Of a stretch of 64,000 nucleotides of DNA, positions 44,343-53,281 are shown one piece after another (within the stretch, counting starts at the first letter, position 1; each line of letters starts with the position of its first letter). The stretch is taken from contig NZ_CP014544.1 in the NCBI RefSeq assembly GCF_001586255.1, forward strand, positions 1,023,501 to 1,087,500. Direction: 5' to 3'. The notes below the pieces were generated by a model. The model saw only the letters and a list, made by a program, of their open reading frames with translations. It did not search any database and was not told the origin of the DNA. The translations under genes were made by a program, and so were the position numbers. The stretch is from Zhongshania aliphaticivorans. GTDB taxonomy: Bacteria; Pseudomonadota; Gammaproteobacteria; Pseudomonadales; Spongiibacteraceae.

Positions 44343-45140
44343 TTATAGACCGCTGAACGCCGCAGGGCGCTTTTCGGTGAACGCCGCGAGGCCTTCGTCA
44401 AAATCTTTGCTGCGGCCAGCTATTTTTTGCTGTTCGCGCTCACTGTCTAAGGTCAGTTCCCAGCTCTCGTCGGTGGCCGCCCATATTGCTTTGCGGGTCA
44501 TGCCCAGTGCTTGGCTGGGGCCATTGGCCAAGGTGGTCGCTAATGCAAAAGCCTGCTCTTCAAGCTGCTGGTCTTCAACCACGCGATTAACTAGCCCCCA
44601 GCTCAGGGCGTTTTCAGCGCTAAGGCGGTTGCCTAGGAGCATTAACTCCATTGTGCGCACGCGGCCAATGGTTCGGCTGAGGAGGTGGGTAGCACCGCCG
44701 TCTGGAACAAGGCCGATTTTGGAAAAAATTTGGGCGAAATAAGCGGTCTCACTGGCCACAACCATGTCGGCAGCTAAGGCTAGCGACGCGCCAAACCCTG
44801 CCGCTGCGCCACGCACGGCGCTAATCCACGGAATGTCTAAATTTTTGAGCTTGAGCATTATAGGGTTGAGCTGTTGTTCGAGTACTAAACCGAGGTCTCT
44901 TGCGCTGGGGTCTTGGTCAACAGGGCTTAGTGGATTTTTGGGGTTTAAAGACGCGCCTGCGCAAAAGGCCCGTCCAGCACCGGTAATGATCATGACTCGG
45001 CACTGTTGTGCGATATGGTCAATGGCAGTGCTGATCTCGTTTACCATTAAGGGCGTCAGTGCATTCAGTTTGTCGGGGGCGTTTAAGCTTAGTATGCCCA
45101 CTGCCCCGCGTATTTCGACCTGTATTTGCTGAAAATCCAT
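44343..45140 (-). CDS. Enoyl-CoA hydratase/isomerase, PaaG-like
   Basis: This 265-residue crotonase has the oxyanion-hole sequence GAGRAFCAGASLN near 54-66, RGAAAGFGASLALAADMV, and SKIGLVPDGGATHLL. The Asp in LVPDGG and the lack of a Glu at the first acid position resemble PaaG-type isomerases (1,2-epoxyphenylacetyl-CoA isomerase) rather than hydratases. It heads the unit crotonase, ferredoxin reductase, ferredoxin. A role in processing an oxygenated acyl-CoA produced by the nearby oxygenases is plausible. Confidence 0.85.
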   Translation of the reverse strand: MDFQQIQVEIRGAVGILSLNAPDKLNALTPLMVNEISTAIDHIAQQCRVMIITGAGRAFCAGASLNPKNPLSPVDQDPSARDLGLVLEQQLNPIMLKLKNLDIPWISAVRGAAAGFGASLALAADMVVASETAYFAQIFSKIGLVPDGGATHLLSRTIGRVRTMELMLLGNRLSAENALSWGLVNRVVEDQQLEEQAFALATTLANGPSQALGMTRKAIWAATDESWELTLDSEREQQKIAGRSKDFDEGLAAFTEKRPAAFSGL

Positions 45141-45181
45141 TAACCGTGCCTTGCGTTATTGCTGGGTCTGTTGGTGATCAC

Positions 45182-45208
45182 TCACTGTTGAGATGTGGTC
45201 ACTGTTGA
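45182..45208. repeat. Direct repeat TCACTGTTGA upstream of the crotonase unit
   Basis: TCACTGTTGA occurs at 45182-45191 and 45199-45208, 17 bp apart, within the 239-bp gap between the crotonase start and the TetR gene. It could be a regulator site. Confidence 0.4.
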
Positions 45209-45379
45209 CATTTGCCGTAAAATAACAGGCCACGTATTTTGCATGGCTTGGCTGCGATGTTCCATTGCAATCGCAATATAATCGCCAATTTTTCTGCTGT
45301 ATTAGCAAATCGTAATGTTTTTATGATGAGTTAAAAGATTTTGCACTTTCTCGGGGCGGCATATATTGGCAGGGCTTGT

Positions 45380-46024
45380 TCAAAAGGCGTTTAGAAAAGC
45401 CTTTAAGGTGGCGACAAATATGGCTGTTTCGTCCAGTTCATTGGCGGCGGTAGCCGCGTGTAAGTGCGGGAATTGCTCAGGTGAAAAAGACGGCATCGGT
45501 TCTTTGCCGCCAGCGCGGCTCATTGCGCCGAGCATAGCCGACCCAAAGGTCAATTTTTCCACGCCTTCAATGACCAGCAAGCGCTTCTCGATGGGGAGGT
45601 CGAATTTGCCTACCCAGTAATCATAGCTTTTTAGCATGAGATGCCGGGGGAAGAACTCTAGAAGCAATGGCGCGGCTTTAGGGTGTTGTAAAATTGACTT
45701 CCGGGTGGCTAGGGCTAGGGTGCTTATCGCCTCCCGCCAATCCTCAAAATGCTGCTTTTCTGAAATACGGGCTTCGGTTAGCAGGGATCTAGCGACTTCG
45801 GTGAGTAATTCAGCCTTGTTTTTAAAGTGATAATAAAGCGATGGCGCCTTTACCCCTAAATTTTGCGCAACTAGCTGTAAGCTCATGCCCCCGATACCTT
45901 GGCTATCGATCACTGCGAGGGCCGCTTTGGCGGCCAGCTCTTTCGTTATAATTGGTTTTGAGGGTCTGCCCACTGCGGTGTCCTTAAGCTTGTTCCACAT
46001 TACGCACTTATTTATACAAGTCAT
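45380..46024 (-). CDS. TetR-family transcriptional regulator
   Basis: This 214-residue protein has an N-terminal HTH (ALAVIDSQGIGGMSLQLVAQ with VKAPSLYYHFKNKAELL close behind, about 33-74) and a helical ligand domain. The start is uncertain: ATG 46024 or ATG 46000 (MWNKLKDTAV), neither with a good ribosome-binding site. It is upstream of the crotonase-reductase-ferredoxin unit on the same strand and is a likely regulator of it. Confidence 0.82.
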   Translation of the reverse strand: MTCINKCVMWNKLKDTAVGRPSKPIITKELAAKAALAVIDSQGIGGMSLQLVAQNLGVKAPSLYYHFKNKAELLTEVARSLLTEARISEKQHFEDWREAISTLALATRKSILQHPKAAPLLLEFFPRHLMLKSYDYWVGKFDLPIEKRLLVIEGVEKLTFGSAMLGAMSRAGGKEPMPSFSPEQFPHLHAATAANELDETAIFVATLKAFLNAF

Positions 46025-46186
46025 TTCAGTGCTATTCGGGTGAGTTAAATTGTAGCAGAGAGTACCTGCATACCGAAGGCTGTTAGCCCACTTGGCATGG
46101 CCTGGCCGTTATCAATCAAAATGGGGAGTGAAGCACAGTGCCAAGCTTGCTATCCTGCAAGACCTTTTTTGTGTCTCGCGTTTTCT

Positions 46187-48613
46187 ATGCTTACCGAAGA
46201 GCAGCAATGTATTACTCGTCATCGTGGCGGCCACGCGCGTGTTATGGCGGTGGCGGGTGCAGGTAAAACCAGCACCATGGTGGCCTACGTTTTGGCGCGC
46301 TTACGCGAGGGTATGGACCCGCGTTTAATTCGAGTGGTGATGTTCAATAAAGCGGCGCAAGAGGATTTTAGTCATAAGCTCCGCATTGCGGCGGGTGCAA
46401 GTGCTCAGCTGCCGCCGGTGCGCACCTTCCATGCCATGGGACGTAATTTGGCGATGTCGCTGGCCAAAGAGGGGCATTTAGCGGCCTTTGATCCCACCCC
46501 CCTCGGTGATGTGCAAGCTGGTTTAGAAATGCTCAAGGCCTTGCAAGCGGCAGCGGGCACATCGGCGCTACGTGCGGCGATTCGCGATGAGCAACAGCAG
46601 TGGCTGGATACTTTTGCTGGATTCGTTGACCTCGCCAAATCAACCTTAGCGGCACCGGAAGTTAGCTTTGCGCTTGGCGGCTACCCTGAGCAGTATCAGC
46701 TATTCATTGAAGCTTTTGCACGCTTTGAGCAGTGGCGCAAGGCGGCGGCAAGGGTGAGCTTTGCCGATTTTCTTTACGACCCCTGTCGGCTGATTGCCAA
46801 TGATCCGGCATTGGCTGACTTTTTGGCTAACCGCGTAGAGTTGTTTGTTGTTGATGAATTTCAGGATATTAATGACATCCAGTTTTTTATGCTCAAGACC
46901 CTGGCTGGAGCGCGCGCGAAATTGCAGGTGGTGGGCGACGCGGATCAGTGTATTTATGAGTTTCGCGGCGCCAAACCCGAATATATGCTCAGTTACTTTG
47001 GCGATACATACCCCCATCAGTCTTATCAACTGTCGCGAACCTTCCGCTACGGTCACCAGCTGGCATTAGCGGCTGCCCAGTTGATTAGCCATAATCAGCG
47101 TCGCGATCCACTGCTCTGTATCAGTGCAGACTCCGCCGCGCCTAGCCATGTTGAACTCTGCTTGCAAAACCCCGATGGTGCGGTTTTCGCTCAGGCCTGC
47201 GAAGCCCAGCGGGCGGAAGGGCGGGCTTATAGTGAAATGGCATTTTTATGCCGGACTTGGGCTCAAGCTGCCCCGGTCGAATTGGCTTTGCTGAAACGGG
47301 GTATTCCCAATCGGGTCATGGGTGGCAGCCGGGTGCTTGAGCGCAGCGAAATTAAGGTGTTAATGAGCTTGCTGGGTTTAATGGCGGGGGAATTTACCAG
47401 CCAGGACCCCGCTGAACAGCATCAGCAACTATTTGATATATTAAAATTCTGCGAGCTAAAGATTCGTCACGAGGTGTTGCGGGGCTATGCCGAGCGCATA
47501 GTGCTAAGCGACTTTAGCGCCTTACACCGCTCTGAAGACAGCTTGTCCTTTTATCAAGAAAAACGCCTGCAAAGCCTTGCTACGGTGCTGGAGCAGTTAG
47601 GTGGGGAGCGCGAAGCGGGGCGGGGTCTAAGACGCTTTGTGAATGATCTCGATCTATTGAACTTAATGCGAGATAACGCGCTAAATCGAGAAGACGGTGA
47701 AAATCGTGCTGCCACGGTGAGTGCCTTTATTGAGTTTGTCGCACTGCAGGGGGACCAAGCGCCGAGCGCCATTTTAGCCATGCTGGCCGAATTGAGTGAT
47801 CAGAGTGGCAGCGCGGTTACGACCGCTGGGGCGGTAACCATCACCACCATGCACCGCAGCAAGGGCCTAGAATGGCCTGTTGTCCTACTTCCTAATTTGA
47901 GCGCCCACTACATGCCTTACCAAGCGGGTAATAGGCGCCGACAAGAGCTTGACCATTTGGAGGCTGAGCGCCGCCTAATGTACGTTGCAATGACACGGGC
48001 GATAAAAGCCTTGTATTTATTTGCGCCGGGGCTGGATGCGACAAATGGCTGGGCGACTGACCAGCGCCCGGAGTTGCATCAGCTTCCGAGCCCGTTTTTG
48101 GCGGAGATGGATCTGGATTTGGCGCAGCGCCTTAGTTCGCAGATCGAGACAGGTGCACGTCAATTTGATCTGCCACCGCGCGGTAGCCCTACTGCCAGCG
48201 TGGCGCAGCGGTATTTAGATGCGGTTGTGCCCGACTGGCAGGCAAATACCGCAGTAAGCTCGGTCGGATACCCTGAGCTGGGCGCCTACCTGCAGCATAA
48301 ACGCTATGGCCTTGGGCGCGTAAGCGATGTTGATGCAGTTGGTTTGGTCGTGAGCTTTGCCAGTACAAAACGCTTTTTCCCCCGCTTATTAGTGTCGAGG
48401 GTATTGCAGCCCGCGCCGGAGTCCGCGGTGAATGCTGCACTAGAAGGTGCCGACGCCAGTGCTAAAGATTTTTGCGTTGGCGATATACTGGCGCACGACA
48501 AATTTGGCCGAGGTGCAGTACTCGCCATTGATAAGCATACCATTGCGGTTAATTTTAGTGCCGGGCGCAAGACCTTTCGTCTCGATTTGTTTCAGGCAAA
48601 AAAAATCGCTTGA
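46187..48613 (+). CDS. UvrD/Rep-like superfamily 1 DNA helicase with tandem Tudor-like C-terminus
   Basis: This 808-residue ATP-dependent 3'-5' helicase has Walker A AVAGAGKTSTM (near 20-30), motif II VDEFQDINDIQ, GDADQCIYEFRGA, LSRTFRYGHQ, ITTMHRSKGLEWPVVLLP and YVAMTRAIKAL. The C-terminal 120 residues contain two similar short barrels (YGLGRVSDVDAVGLVVSFA and FGRGAVLAIDKHTIAVNFS) like the Tudor-like end of UvrD/PcrA. The frame is open from 46097, but ATG 46187 gives the usual MLTEEQQ start. No strong ribosome-binding site was seen. Role: DNA repair, replication restart or stress. Confidence 0.88.
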   Translation: MLTEEQQCITRHRGGHARVMAVAGAGKTSTMVAYVLARLREGMDPRLIRVVMFNKAAQEDFSHKLRIAAGASAQLPPVRTFHAMGRNLAMSLAKEGHLAAFDPTPLGDVQAGLEMLKALQAAAGTSALRAAIRDEQQQWLDTFAGFVDLAKSTLAAPEVSFALGGYPEQYQLFIEAFARFEQWRKAAARVSFADFLYDPCRLIANDPALADFLANRVELFVVDEFQDINDIQFFMLKTLAGARAKLQVVGDADQCIYEFRGAKPEYMLSYFGDTYPHQSYQLSRTFRYGHQLALAAAQLISHNQRRDPLLCISADSAAPSHVELCLQNPDGAVFAQACEAQRAEGRAYSEMAFLCRTWAQAAPVELALLKRGIPNRVMGGSRVLERSEIKVLMSLLGLMAGEFTSQDPAEQHQQLFDILKFCELKIRHEVLRGYAERIVLSDFSALHRSEDSLSFYQEKRLQSLATVLEQLGGEREAGRGLRRFVNDLDLLNLMRDNALNREDGENRAATVSAFIEFVALQGDQAPSAILAMLAELSDQSGSAVTTAGAVTITTMHRSKGLEWPVVLLPNLSAHYMPYQAGNRRRQELDHLEAERRLMYVAMTRAIKALYLFAPGLDATNGWATDQRPELHQLPSPFLAEMDLDLAQRLSSQIETGARQFDLPPRGSPTASVAQRYLDAVVPDWQANTAVSSVGYPELGAYLQHKRYGLGRVSDVDAVGLVVSFASTKRFFPRLLVSRVLQPAPESAVNAALEGADASAKDFCVGDILAHDKFGRGAVLAIDKHTIAVNFSAGRKTFRLDLFQAKKIA

Positions 48614-48662
48614 GCTGGCATATTGGCTGTATCGAACCTCGACGCCTTGGTGCGGTCTGACT

Positions 48663-48686
48663 AATGTACATAGACTTGTGTACATT
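48663..48686. promoter_or_regulatory. Palindromic operator-like site before the lipoprotein gene
   Basis: AATGTACA-N8-TGTACATT (48663-48670 and 48679-48686) is a perfect 8-bp inverted repeat that ends about 8 bases before the Shine-Dalgarno GGAGGCG of the next gene. It could bind a dimeric repressor or form a leader hairpin. Confidence 0.5.
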
Positions 48687-48703
48687 CATTCCCGGAGGCG
48701 GAT

Positions 48704-49093
48704 ATGAACTTACAATATATAAAAATAGGGCTTGCTCAAATTTTAGCGGTGTCGCTTATCGGCTGCGCCCTAGTCAAAGACGAACCGGCGCTGGACGAAC
48801 GCTTGGCGGAATACGGTTACCGCCCCGGCGAGAGTGTGGAAGCCGTTGACGACTATCAGGTTACCGATTGGCAGTATCTAGACGACCGCCACCTAATTTT
48901 TAGCAACAACAATGCTGAACACTATTTGCTGAGTTTAAGAAAAAACTGCACTGCGCTGCGCAGTGCAGAACAGCTTGCCTTTAAACCGATTAGCGACGCA
49001 TTAACGCGAATAGATGACGTAATTGCCAGTAACTCTGAGGCGCTAAGTCGCTGCGCGATCGAGACAATCTCTATGGTGTATCCCAGCGAGTAA
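48704..49093 (+). CDS. Lipoprotein, DUF6491-like
   Basis: This 129-residue protein has a lipobox (LIGC) with acylated C21. The mature part contains YLLSLRKNCTAL near 82-94 and CAIETISMVYP near the C-terminus. The W-Q-Y-L-D-D-R-H-L-I-F core followed by YLLSLRKNC resembles DUF6491, whose function is unknown. Two Cys (near residues 90 and 120) may form a disulfide. It follows the operator-like palindrome with a strong ribosome-binding site. Confidence 0.75.
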   Translation: MNLQYIKIGLAQILAVSLIGCALVKDEPALDERLAEYGYRPGESVEAVDDYQVTDWQYLDDRHLIFSNNNAEHYLLSLRKNCTALRSAEQLAFKPISDALTRIDDVIASNSEALSRCAIETISMVYPSE

Positions 49094-49502
49094 GTTCTAT
49101 TGCTTCACCCACAGGGTGGCCAAGCATGTAAGGCATGTGTTGGCCCAAAAGGCTCGAATATCGGCCCGGTAATTCATTTTAGGCGAGAGCCGTAGTCATA
49201 ATTGGTCATCCGCCACCCGGTAATCCCCCCCAATAAATAATTATTTTACGGAAAAGCGCCGTTAAGCAAAGTTTGGTACAGGCGCATTGCCGATTCGCAA
49301 TTCTGGTGAAGGGTATAATTTGTAATGTCGCGGTATGATCCCGCTATTACACGTTGGAGTATGGGCGTTTTTACGATTTTTTTTGTTAAAGCTGATGTCT
49401 TTGCCGCTGGGCATTGATAAATGCCATAGCGTCTAGGGTTTGCATATTGGCCACTATGCCCCTCATTATAGTTTCATTGGGTGCCAATTGAAGGGAGTGC
49501 AT
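49094..49502. other. Intergenic region between the lipoprotein and CPXCG genes
   Basis: In this 409-bp gap I see an imperfect hairpin (GGCCAA-g-CATG, 49118-49128, with CATG-tg-TTGGCC, 49134-49145) without a T run, and AAGGGAG for the next gene. No gene or known RNA was found. Confidence 0.45.
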
Positions 49503-49700
49503 ATGAACGCATTAGAATCGGTCAGTCAGCGGTGTCCCTATTGTGGCGAGCGAATAGAGCTGCTGATCGATACATCAGAGGGCGCGCAGACCTATGTTGA
49601 GGATTGTCAGGTCTGCTGCCAGCCAATGGTTATTAGCGCTTGGCTTACCGAAGTGGACGATTTAAACGTGACGGTGTTTACTGAGAACGATGCGTATTAG
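49503..49700 (+). CDS. CPXCG-motif cysteine-rich small protein
   Basis: This 65-residue protein (ATG 49503 after AAGGGAG) has the paired motifs C-P-Y-C-G (residues 11-15) and C-Q-V-C-C-Q-P-M (near 34-41), which form a zinc-ribbon-like site. This matches the small CPXCG family found in many gammaproteobacteria, of unknown function. It is convergent with the luciferase-like monooxygenase with a 4-base gap. Confidence 0.85.
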   Translation: MNALESVSQRCPYCGERIELLIDTSEGAQTYVEDCQVCCQPMVISAWLTEVDDLNVTVFTENDAY

Positions 49701-49704
49701 GCTC

Positions 49705-50706
49705 TCAAGCTTCGCCATTTAGCTGTTTCTGCATTGCCCCCACAATTTCATATGACCGCAAACGCGCGGTGTGATCGTAAATCTGTGATGTAATCATTAA
49801 TTCATCGGCGCCGGTTTTGGCGATGAATTGCCGGGTTTTTTCAAGCACGGTGTCAGGGCTGCCAATGGCCGAGCAAGACATTATGTTCTGCAGCAGACTC
49901 TGCTCACTTAACGACAATTCTTGAAGGTAATTATCGACTGGCGGCTGAAGTTTGCCGGGGTTGCCTCGGCGTAAATTCACAAAGGCGCGCTGCATTGAGC
50001 TGGCTAGATAATTGGCTTGGGCGTCGGTGTCGGCGGCAAAGATATTAAAGCCGAGCATCACATAGGGCTTGCTGAGCTGGGCGGAGGGCCGGAAGCGCTC
50101 GCGATAAATTTTGATCGCCGCGAGCATTTGATCCGGCGCAAAGTGCGAGGCAAAGGCGTAGGGCAGGCCAAGTGATGCCGCTAATTGGGCGCCGAATAAG
50201 CTGGAACCTAATATCCAAATTGGGACATTCAATCCTCTGCCGGGAAAGGCGTGAATTTGCTGTCCGGGTTTTGCCTCACCGAAATAACTCATTAGCTCGA
50301 CAACATCGTTGGGGAACTGGTCGACATCGGCGTGCAGATTGCGGCGCAGCGCGTAGGCGGTGGCTTGGTCGCTGCCGGGGGCGCGGCCTAGACCGAGGTC
50401 GATTCGCCCAGGGAATAAGGCCTCTAAGGTGCCAAATTGCTCGGCAATAACTAAGGGGGAGTGGTTGGGCAGCATAACGCCGCCAGCGCCTACGCGAATG
50501 GTTTTGGTTCCGGCGGCAACATGGCCGATTACCACCGCCGTTGCCGCGCTGGCGATGCCCGCCATATTGTGGTGTTCCGCCAGCCAGTAGCGCTGATAAC
50601 CCCACTGTTCTGCATGTTGGGCTAAGTCTAAGGTGTTGCGTAGGGAGTCGCCAGCACAGCCATCTGCGGTGATAGGTGAAAGGTCGAGCACAGAGAGCTG
50701 AGTCAT
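49705..50706 (-). CDS. Luciferase-like (LLM-class) flavin-dependent monooxygenase
   Basis: This 333-residue TIM-barrel protein starts [12 protein letters not shown] and has [21 protein letters not shown] near 38-58, [11 protein letters not shown] and [14 protein letters not shown]. This is the MsnO8-type LLM family often annotated as alkanal monooxygenase-like. Substrate unknown; FMNH2 and O2 would be used. It has no obvious operon partner. Confidence 0.85.
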   Translation of the reverse strand: MTQLSVLDLSPITADGCAGDSLRNTLDLAQHAEQWGYQRYWLAEHHNMAGIASAATAVVIGHVAAGTKTIRVGAGGVMLPNHSPLVIAEQFGTLEALFPGRIDLGLGRAPGSDQATAYALRRNLHADVDQFPNDVVELMSYFGEAKPGQQIHAFPGRGLNVPIWILGSSLFGAQLAASLGLPYAFASHFAPDQMLAAIKIYRERFRPSAQLSKPYVMLGFNIFAADTDAQANYLASSMQRAFVNLRRGNPGKLQPPVDNYLQELSLSEQSLLQNIMSCSAIGSPDTVLEKTRQFIAKTGADELMITSQIYDHTARLRSYEIVGAMQKQLNGEA

Positions 50707-50933
50707 AGCGAGTTCCTAAGTTTCGGTGTTTAACAATGTTTGGGGCAAACCGGCGAATTTCAATAGGGTTTGTTGGCCGCAGCGGGGGATAAGCACACTG
50801 CACACCCCGGTATTGGCTAAACCGGCCTTTGTGGGCTATACCAAGTGGTCTCGGTGAACTTGCGCTTGCTCCTGTTTAGGTGACGGGCCGCGGTGTGTCG
50901 GGTGGCGGCTATTGGGCGGCATGGGAGGGTGTG

Positions 50934-51890
50934 ATGAGGCGGTTAATGTGCTTGGCACTCACACTGTGTTTAGGCGCCACGGCATCTAAAGCCCTTGCCA
51001 CTGACGCCGCTTTATCGCTTTTGCCGATTGAGGCGGAGCTGCAAGCCCTGTTGGGTCTTGGTGATGAGCTATTAGGGGGTGCGTCGAGTCTATTAGCGGG
51101 CAATCCAGGCTCATTGCTAACGCAAACGGTCGACAATACGTTTGCGCTGGTGTTGGATACTAGCTTGGAGCAACTGAACTTGGTGTTTGATGAGGTTGGC
51201 GATATTCCCAATCTTTTTGGCCTTAGTTTTACCGTTGGTGAGTTTGAAACCAACGGGGTAAAGATCAGCTATGTTACTTTGCCCTTAACGTATACCTTTC
51301 GCTCGCAACGCATTTTGGGTCGGCAATGGATTTTGAGCATGCCGCTTACCCAGGGCGAGGTAAATGACGCTAAAACCTATTCAATACAGCCGGGCTTGGC
51401 GTTGCGTTTACCCGTAAGCGCAAACTGGGCCATTACGCCGGGTATGAGCGTGGGCTATGTTAAATCCAGTGATTTAGATCAAGAGGCTGAGCAGGCGGGC
51501 GTGTCGGTGTCTAGCGCTTACCGTATTCCCTTGGGATCTACACCGAACTCAATATATATCGGTAATCTTGTAGGTTATTACAAAACCTTGAAAGTGACCT
51601 TGGCCGGTAAAGAGTTTGACCCGAATATGGCGAATACAGTATTTAGAAATGGTCTTTTGTATTCAATGCCTATGGCTTTCGCCCACGAATTACTCAGTGT
51701 TGAATTGAGTTTAGTGAACACGCTTTTTAAGGGCACAGACACTTATACGCGCAGCCAAAATGAGCTGGCGGTGAGCGTGGGCAGTACCCGCCGCCATATG
51801 GCCCAGCTGAGCTTTTTACGCGTAGGCTTGGCGGTGATTCAGGCCGAAGATATTCGCGGCTTTCGTCTAAATTTTGGTTACTATTTTTAG
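50934..51890 (+). CDS. Secreted outer-membrane beta-barrel-like protein
   Basis: The 318-residue protein (ATG 50934 after GGAGGGTG) has a signal peptide (about 1-22, ending ASKALA). The mature part is rich in alternating beta strands (LPLTYTFRS, SIQPGLALRLPVS, NSIYIGNLVGYY) and ends with the aromatic FGYYF, the sign of an outer membrane protein. I recognise no specific family. It is convergent with the YdjM-type hydrolase gene. Confidence 0.65.
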   Translation: MRRLMCLALTLCLGATASKALATDAALSLLPIEAELQALLGLGDELLGGASSLLAGNPGSLLTQTVDNTFALVLDTSLEQLNLVFDEVGDIPNLFGLSFTVGEFETNGVKISYVTLPLTYTFRSQRILGRQWILSMPLTQGEVNDAKTYSIQPGLALRLPVSANWAITPGMSVGYVKSSDLDQEAEQAGVSVSSAYRIPLGSTPNSIYIGNLVGYYKTLKVTLAGKEFDPNMANTVFRNGLLYSMPMAFAHELLSVELSLVNTLFKGTDTYTRSQNELAVSVGSTRRHMAQLSFLRVGLAVIQAEDIRGFRLNFGYYF

Positions 51891-51898
51891 CGTGCAGG

Positions 51899-52897
51899 TC
51901 AGTGAAATAGCATATTCCACAGTTCTACGGACTTCGCTCGGCTGTCGCCGCGTTGGGTAATATAACGCACGTGTTGTTCGCCATTGCTTGGTGATAGCTC
52001 GATCCCCCAAAGTGCTTCAATTTCATTGGGGAGTAATGAGTAGCGCAAATCAATAACCCGCATCGGGTTATTTGCCGCTAGGGCAATATAATCTTGGGAA
52101 AACCAGCGGAAGCGCTCAAGGTCTAAGGCCTGCTGTGACCCGGCTTGCAGCCACGGTAAATCGCGTTGAATATCCAGGGGCGCAATGGCTGTGCCTTCAA
52201 TGACTTTTGGCTTAATGCCCATGCGCACGGCGTCAACGTAAAAATAATCGGGTGTCCGGTAAATGACTTTCCAGAGCAATAAATTGGCAAAGGAGGGCTT
52301 GGCGCTCAAGCTAAGTACTTGGTGTTGGCGACTCGCGGCGAGCTGGTAAACAACACTTTCTGCTCGCTCGCGCTGCCACCATCCCACAGCTGGGTAGGCA
52401 AACACCCAGAATAAAGCGATGCGTGCCAGCCAGTGGCGTTGAGGGCTTAAGCTAAGGGCGAGTAAGGCCGCAATGGGCACGGTGTAGAGCGGGTCAATAA
52501 TCGACATAATATTCCACGCGACCCGCTCATTGCTAAAGGGCCAATACAATTGCGTGCCATAGGTTGTGCAGGCGTCGAGCAGTGCGTGGGTGGCGTAGCC
52601 TAGGGTGCAAAACAGAATGCTTTGCCAGCGGCTAAAACCTTTGCGTTTGGCAAACAGGGCGTGCAATACCAGTCCGCAAAGCAAGCCGCCAAAGGGAATG
52701 AACACAAGGGAGTGGGTGAACTGGCGATGAAACTCTAAAAACAGCAGAGGGTCGCTAGTGGAGCGGATCAAAACATCGAGGTCTGCGGCCATGCCACCCA
52801 GAAACCCGAGGCCCAGCGCCACGGCGCGCGGCGCCTTAGCCAGTCGGGAGTTGGCGGCAGCGGTGGCGCCGAGTAAGCCCTGAGTCAATGGATCCAT
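51899..52897 (-). CDS. YdjM-type membrane-bound metal-dependent hydrolase
   Basis: This 332-residue membrane protein starts at ATG 52897 (MDPLTQGLLGATAA). It carries the family sequences GGMAADLDVL, FHRQFTHSLVFIPFGG and GYATHALLDACTTYGTQLYWPF with metal-binding Asp and His, and several hydrophobic helices. The C-terminal half is soluble-like. Substrate and physiological role are unknown. Confidence 0.85.
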   Translation of the reverse strand: MDPLTQGLLGATAAANSRLAKAPRAVALGLGFLGGMAADLDVLIRSTSDPLLFLEFHRQFTHSLVFIPFGGLLCGLVLHALFAKRKGFSRWQSILFCTLGYATHALLDACTTYGTQLYWPFSNERVAWNIMSIIDPLYTVPIAALLALSLSPQRHWLARIALFWVFAYPAVGWWQRERAESVVYQLAASRQHQVLSLSAKPSFANLLLWKVIYRTPDYFYVDAVRMGIKPKVIEGTAIAPLDIQRDLPWLQAGSQQALDLERFRWFSQDYIALAANNPMRVIDLRYSLLPNEIEALWGIELSPSNGEQHVRYITQRGDSRAKSVELWNMLFH

Positions 52898-53281
52898 AAA
52901 TATTATTCCAATATAAAGTGCTATCGCGCAGTGTGGCGCACAGCTTATCAAACTGCGGTGGCCTTAGGTCGCGCTATTTGCGTCAAGGCCATTTAAGCGC
53001 TGAGCTGTGACGAGCATCCCACCCAGCCATATTTTTATTGATTCGCCTTGTTTGTATGTGTTAAAAATATGTAATGTTGTCATCGATAACTTGGATGATT
53101 TCACACAGGACGTGTCGGCAACTGTTTAGTGCAAAGATGGCTTAAAAAAAATAATAGCAAGCCTGATGTTAGCTCTAAAAGCTGTTCGCGTTTCCGCAGT
53201 AGGCCGTTACGGCTTTGGTTTCTCGGCTTTTATGCTAAGGCTTCCGCGTAGTTTAAAAAAATAATACCGGAGAATAACTCT
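52898..53281. other. Upstream region of the lipase gene
   Basis: This 384-bp gap contains a weak 4-bp hairpin (GCCG-TTA-CGGC near 53203-53213) and the CCGGAGA ribosome-binding site. No gene, and no clear operator, was seen. Confidence 0.4.

Noticed and set aside
49118-49145. Imperfect hairpin as a riboswitch or terminator in the gap after the lipoprotein
   Set aside because: There is no T run and no conserved riboswitch core; it was only mentioned in the intergenic entry.
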